NCBI GenBank assembly: GCA_910589315.1
Contig: CAJUTB010000047.1
Coordinates: forward strand, 1-16,588
DNA from: an uncultured Oscillibacter sp.
GTDB lineage: Bacteria; Bacillota; Clostridia; Oscillospirales; Oscillospiraceae
Reading direction: 5' to 3'
Length of the DNA stretch: 16,588 nt
Under the pieces are notes generated by a model, which saw only the letters and a list, made by a program, of their open reading frames with translations, did not search any database and was not told the origin of the DNA. A program made the translations under genes and the position numbers. Below, one piece after another: positions 14,530 through 16,588 of this stretch. The first letter of the stretch is position 1; each line of letters opens with the position of its first letter.

Positions 14530-14593
14530 ACATGCACCCGCGCCGCGAGGCGCGACCACCCTTGCTGCAAGCAGTGAAATGAAAGGAAACTTT

Positions 14594-15514
14594 ATGTCGA
14601 GAAATGTGATTGATGTTACGGATTTGACAGTAGAGGAGATTGGGGAACTGATTGCCGTGGCGGAGGACATCCTTGCCCACCCTGCCAAGTATCAGGATCT
14701 CTGCAAACACAAACAGCTTGCCACCTTGTTTTTTGAACCGTCCACCCGAACCCGCCTCTCCTTTGAATCAGCCATGTTATCCCTGGGGGGAAGCGTTCTG
14801 GGCTTCTCCGAAGCCAATTCCAGTTCCGCCGCCAAAGGCGAAACCGTGGGAGATACCGTCCGTACCGTCAGCTGTTACGCCGACATCATCGCCATGCGCC
14901 ACCCCAAAGAAGGCGCGCCTTACGCCGCCGCTCAGTTCAGCGAAGTCCCCATCATCAACGCAGGCGACGGCGGTCACAACCACCCCACCCAAACCCTCAC
15001 AGACCTCCTCACCATCCACCGGGAAAAGGGCCGCCTTTCCAACTTCACCATCGGTTTTTGCGGCGACCTCAAATTCGGCCGTACCGTCCACTCCCTCGTC
15101 AACGCCTTGAGCCGCTATGAAAACATTCGCTATATCCTGATCTCTCCCGAAGAATTGAAGCTTCCCCGCTACGTCAAAGAAGAATCCCTCAAAAAACGCG
15201 GGATTTCCTATACCCAAACCACCGATCTTGATTCGGTCATCCCGGAACTGGACGTACTCTATATGACCCGCGTTCAACGGGAACGCTTCTTCAACGAAGA
15301 AGATTACCTCCGCTTGAAAGACAGCTATGTCCTGACGCCGGAAAAGCTCGTCCATGCCAAACCGGATCTCTCCATCCTCCATCCCCTGCCCCGCGTGAAT
15401 GAAATCGCAGTGGCTGTGGACCGCGACCCTCGAGCCGCTTACTGGAAACAGGTCAAAAACGGAAAATTTATCCGTATGGCTTTGATCTTGAAACTGCTGA
15501 ACATTCCGGCGTAA
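14594..15514 (+). CDS. pyrB: Aspartate carbamoyltransferase catalytic chain
   Basis: A 306-residue enzyme, the normal length, that makes carbamoyl-aspartate from carbamoyl phosphate and aspartate. The carbamoyl-phosphate loop FFEPSTRTRLSFESA begins near residue 46 (S50-T-R-T-R54). HPTQTL and the aspartate-side HPLPRVNEI are present. The ATG at 14594 is preferred because AAAGGAAA lies seven bases upstream. An in-frame ATG at 14579 has no ribosome site and would add five residues. It is followed after 13 bases by pyrI, so the enzyme is probably of the regulated class B type (catalytic trimers plus regulatory dimers), as in E. coli. Confidence 0.96.
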   Translation: MSRNVIDVTDLTVEEIGELIAVAEDILAHPAKYQDLCKHKQLATLFFEPSTRTRLSFESAMLSLGGSVLGFSEANSSSAAKGETVGDTVRTVSCYADIIAMRHPKEGAPYAAAQFSEVPIINAGDGGHNHPTQTLTDLLTIHREKGRLSNFTIGFCGDLKFGRTVHSLVNALSRYENIRYILISPEELKLPRYVKEESLKKRGISYTQTTDLDSVIPELDVLYMTRVQRERFFNEEDYLRLKDSYVLTPEKLVHAKPDLSILHPLPRVNEIAVAVDRDPRAAYWKQVKNGKFIRMALILKLLNIPA

Positions 15515-15527
15515 GGGAGGAATTATC

Positions 15528-15953
15528 ATGAATATTGACAGCATTCAAAACGGCGTGGTCCTGGACCACATCCAGGCGGGTAAAAGCATGGAAATCTATC
15601 AGTACCTCCACCTGGACCGCCTGGATTGTTCCGTAGCCATTATCAAAAACGTCCGCAGCGGCAGAATGGGCAAAAAGGACATTATTAAAATTGACACCCC
15701 AATGAATCTGGACTTGGATGTCCTGGGCTATATTGACGCCAACATCACAGTGAATATCATCCGCGACGGCGTGCGGGTCGAAAAAACCCACCTGAAGCTC
15801 CCCAAAAAGCTGATCAACGTAATTCACTGCAAAAACCCCCGCTGCATCACCGTTGCAGAATCTCAGCTGGACTCGATTTTCCTCCTGAGCAACCCGGAAC
15901 GGCACGTTTACCGGTGCGCCTACTGCGACACGGAAAAAGGGCAGGGAATATAA
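15528..15953 (+). CDS. pyrI: Aspartate carbamoyltransferase regulatory chain
   Basis: A 141-residue protein, slightly shorter than the E. coli chain of about 153 residues. The N-terminal nucleotide-binding domain shows GVVLDHIQAGKSMEIYQYL and the THLKLPKKL segment that contacts the nucleotide phosphates. The C-terminal zinc domain has cysteines 101, 106, 130 and 133 (C-x4-C and C-x2-C), which bind zinc and contact PyrB. In known enzymes it mediates inhibition by CTP and UTP and activation by ATP. Allosteric direction here is not provable from sequence. GGGAGG precedes the ATG. It is the last gene of the operon. Confidence 0.95.
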   Translation: MNIDSIQNGVVLDHIQAGKSMEIYQYLHLDRLDCSVAIIKNVRSGRMGKKDIIKIDTPMNLDLDVLGYIDANITVNIIRDGVRVEKTHLKLPKKLINVIHCKNPRCITVAESQLDSIFLLSNPERHVYRCAYCDTEKGQGI

Positions 15954-15982
15954 AAACAGACCGTCGAAATTGCCGAAACCAA

Positions 15983-16021
15983 AACCCCTTGATGCAGGAT
16001 TTTTTCCTGCATCAAGGGGTT
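15983..16021. terminator. 17-bp perfect hairpin between convergent units, probable terminator
   Basis: The stem AACCCCTTGATGCAGGA pairs perfectly with its complement around a TTTTT loop. On the plus strand no T-run follows (AAACTC). On the minus strand the stem runs into TTTTGGTTT. It may therefore terminate the unit coming from the right better than pyr itself. It starts 30 bases after pyrI. Confidence 0.6.
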
Positions 16022-16098
16022 AAACTCTCAAAAAATCCAAAAATACCAGGTGCTGGCATGGGTCGTTTTCTATCATTCAGTTTGTCCAGACTTGGCAT
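16012..16098 (-). CDS. Possible 28-residue small ORF
   Basis: This reading frame begins MPSLDKLNDRKRPMPAPG and ends IFGFFESLTP, with its stop codon inside the arm of the 17-bp hairpin. AAAGGAG lies 18 bases before this ATG, which is too far. At that ribosome site's usual distance there is only an ATC, preceded in frame by a stop codon. It follows the unrecognised gene to its right by 38 bases on the same strand. The amino-acid mix looks protein-like, but 28 codons may be chance. It could also be a remnant of a truncated gene. I do not recognise it. Confidence 0.25.
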   Translation of the reverse strand: MPSLDKLNDRKRPMPAPGIFGFFESLTP

Positions 16099-16136
16099 TA
16101 CGTCTGTGATTGTAGTCTCCTTTGTTTATCCTCTAA

Positions 16137-16588
16137 TTAACCTATATTCATAAGTTCATCCAGTAAATCGTCTACCGTTTTGGTCCAGCCGCTGGAAAGG
16201 GATTCGGAAGCGGAACCCCAAAGAGCCGTTTCGATTTCATCCAGGCTCATGTCGTTATAGTGATCAGAAAGAATGTCTGTCGGGTAAACCCGATTTCGCT
16301 GCATGTTGTTGTAAGCATCAACGATTGTTTTGGCAGTCGGGTGGTTCAGCTTCAGCATATTCAGCTCATAGCCCAAACTCTCGAAGTCTACACGTGAGCC
16401 GCTGCTGTATTTTGCGCAGACAGCTTTGAAAACCTCATCATCGGACATACCCTTGTAAAACGTCTCCCGATGAACACTGGCAGTTGTCATACCGGAAGGG
16501 AAATGAATATCAGCCTCCTTCTTCTGCCGCCGAACTTCTGCATGAACCTTCTCTGGAATGGTGGCTGTACGCTCAACATGGTACTGAT
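16137..16588 (-). CDS. Unrecognised protein, C-terminal part (runs off the window)
   Basis: The last 149 codons of an open frame that continues without a stop to the window edge, so the true start lies beyond 16588. An internal ATG at 16490 has no clear ribosome site. The visible part is hydrophilic, probably helical and acidic at its end, beginning near QYHVERTATIPEKV, with a basic stretch EVRRQKKEADIHFP, then a mixed helical region ending DDLLDELMNIG. No membrane segment or catalytic motif is evident. The DNA is visibly less GC-rich (about 45% in the stretch I counted) than the pyr genes, which could mean a mobile or accessory region starts here. I do not assign a function. Confidence 0.7.
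   Translation of the reverse strand, partial: QYHVERTATIPEKVHAEVRRQKKEADIHFPSGMTTASVHRETFYKGMSDDEVFKAVCAKYSSGSRVDFESLGYELNMLKLNHPTAKTIVDAYNNMQRNRVYPTDILSDHYNDMSLDEIETALWGSASESLSSGWTKTVDDLLDELMNIG

Larger units (their letters stand above)
14261..14593 (+). other. pyrE-pyrB intergenic region holding repeat copy C
   Basis: This 333-base gap has a GC-rich hairpin (GGCGGG/CCCGCC, 14303-14322), then repeat copy C (14334-14529). After it comes a stem CGCGCC/GGCGCG with a GCGA (GNRA-type) tetraloop at 14539-14554, then the pyrB ribosome site. No clear promoter, T-run terminator or credible gene was found in it. Confidence 0.6.

Overview
The window looks like chromosomal DNA of a fairly GC-rich gut-type Clostridia, probably Oscillospirales. 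This is inferred from Gram-positive-style strong Shine-Dalgarno sequences, a class 1B PyrD with its PyrK partner, a PyrB/PyrI pair, and a YtrA-type GntR/ABC operon. No rRNA, tRNA, CRISPR array or transposase was found.

Left part (1-7645, all genes on the minus strand). A gntR - ABC ATPase - ABC permease operon (2489 to 612) starts at a promoter overlapped by a palindromic operator. It is followed by a small membrane exporter-like gene (556-77). A second minus-strand operon (7577 to 2639) has a good sigma-70 promoter at 7616-7644 and encodes cardiolipin synthase, a TtcA-type tRNA thiolase and an 819-residue protein with a rubredoxin-like zinc ribbon and about 19 Sel1 repeats. It ends in a strong terminator at 2588-2622.

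Middle part (7578-9935). A 616-base non-coding stretch carries two copies (A, B) of a structured repeat in head-to-head inverted orientation. Next comes pncB (minus strand) with its own terminator and promoter, then a divergent intergenic region with the pyr promoter.

Right part (9936-15953, plus strand). This is a compact UMP-synthesis operon, pyrC-pyrK-pyrD-pyrF-pyrE-pyrB-pyrI. The first four genes overlap by 4-8 bases. A third copy (C) of the structured repeat lies between pyrE and pyrB. No PyrR gene or PyrR-type attenuator was seen. The operon ends near a 17-bp perfect hairpin. Beyond it, on the minus strand, is the 3' part of an unrecognised, less GC-rich gene that runs off the window, plus a possible 28-codon ORF.

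The most unusual signal is the three-copy repeat. Each copy has a long hairpin with a pyrimidine 5' arm and a purine 3' arm. Just upstream of the hairpin is a pyrimidine tract that matches the purine arm base for base in the parallel direction, as a pyrimidine-motif triple helix would need. The tract sequence differs between copies, and all three strands change together. The lower stem and a second small hairpin also show compensatory changes. This suggests a repeated element selected for its structure, possibly RNA, with one copy inside the pyr operon.
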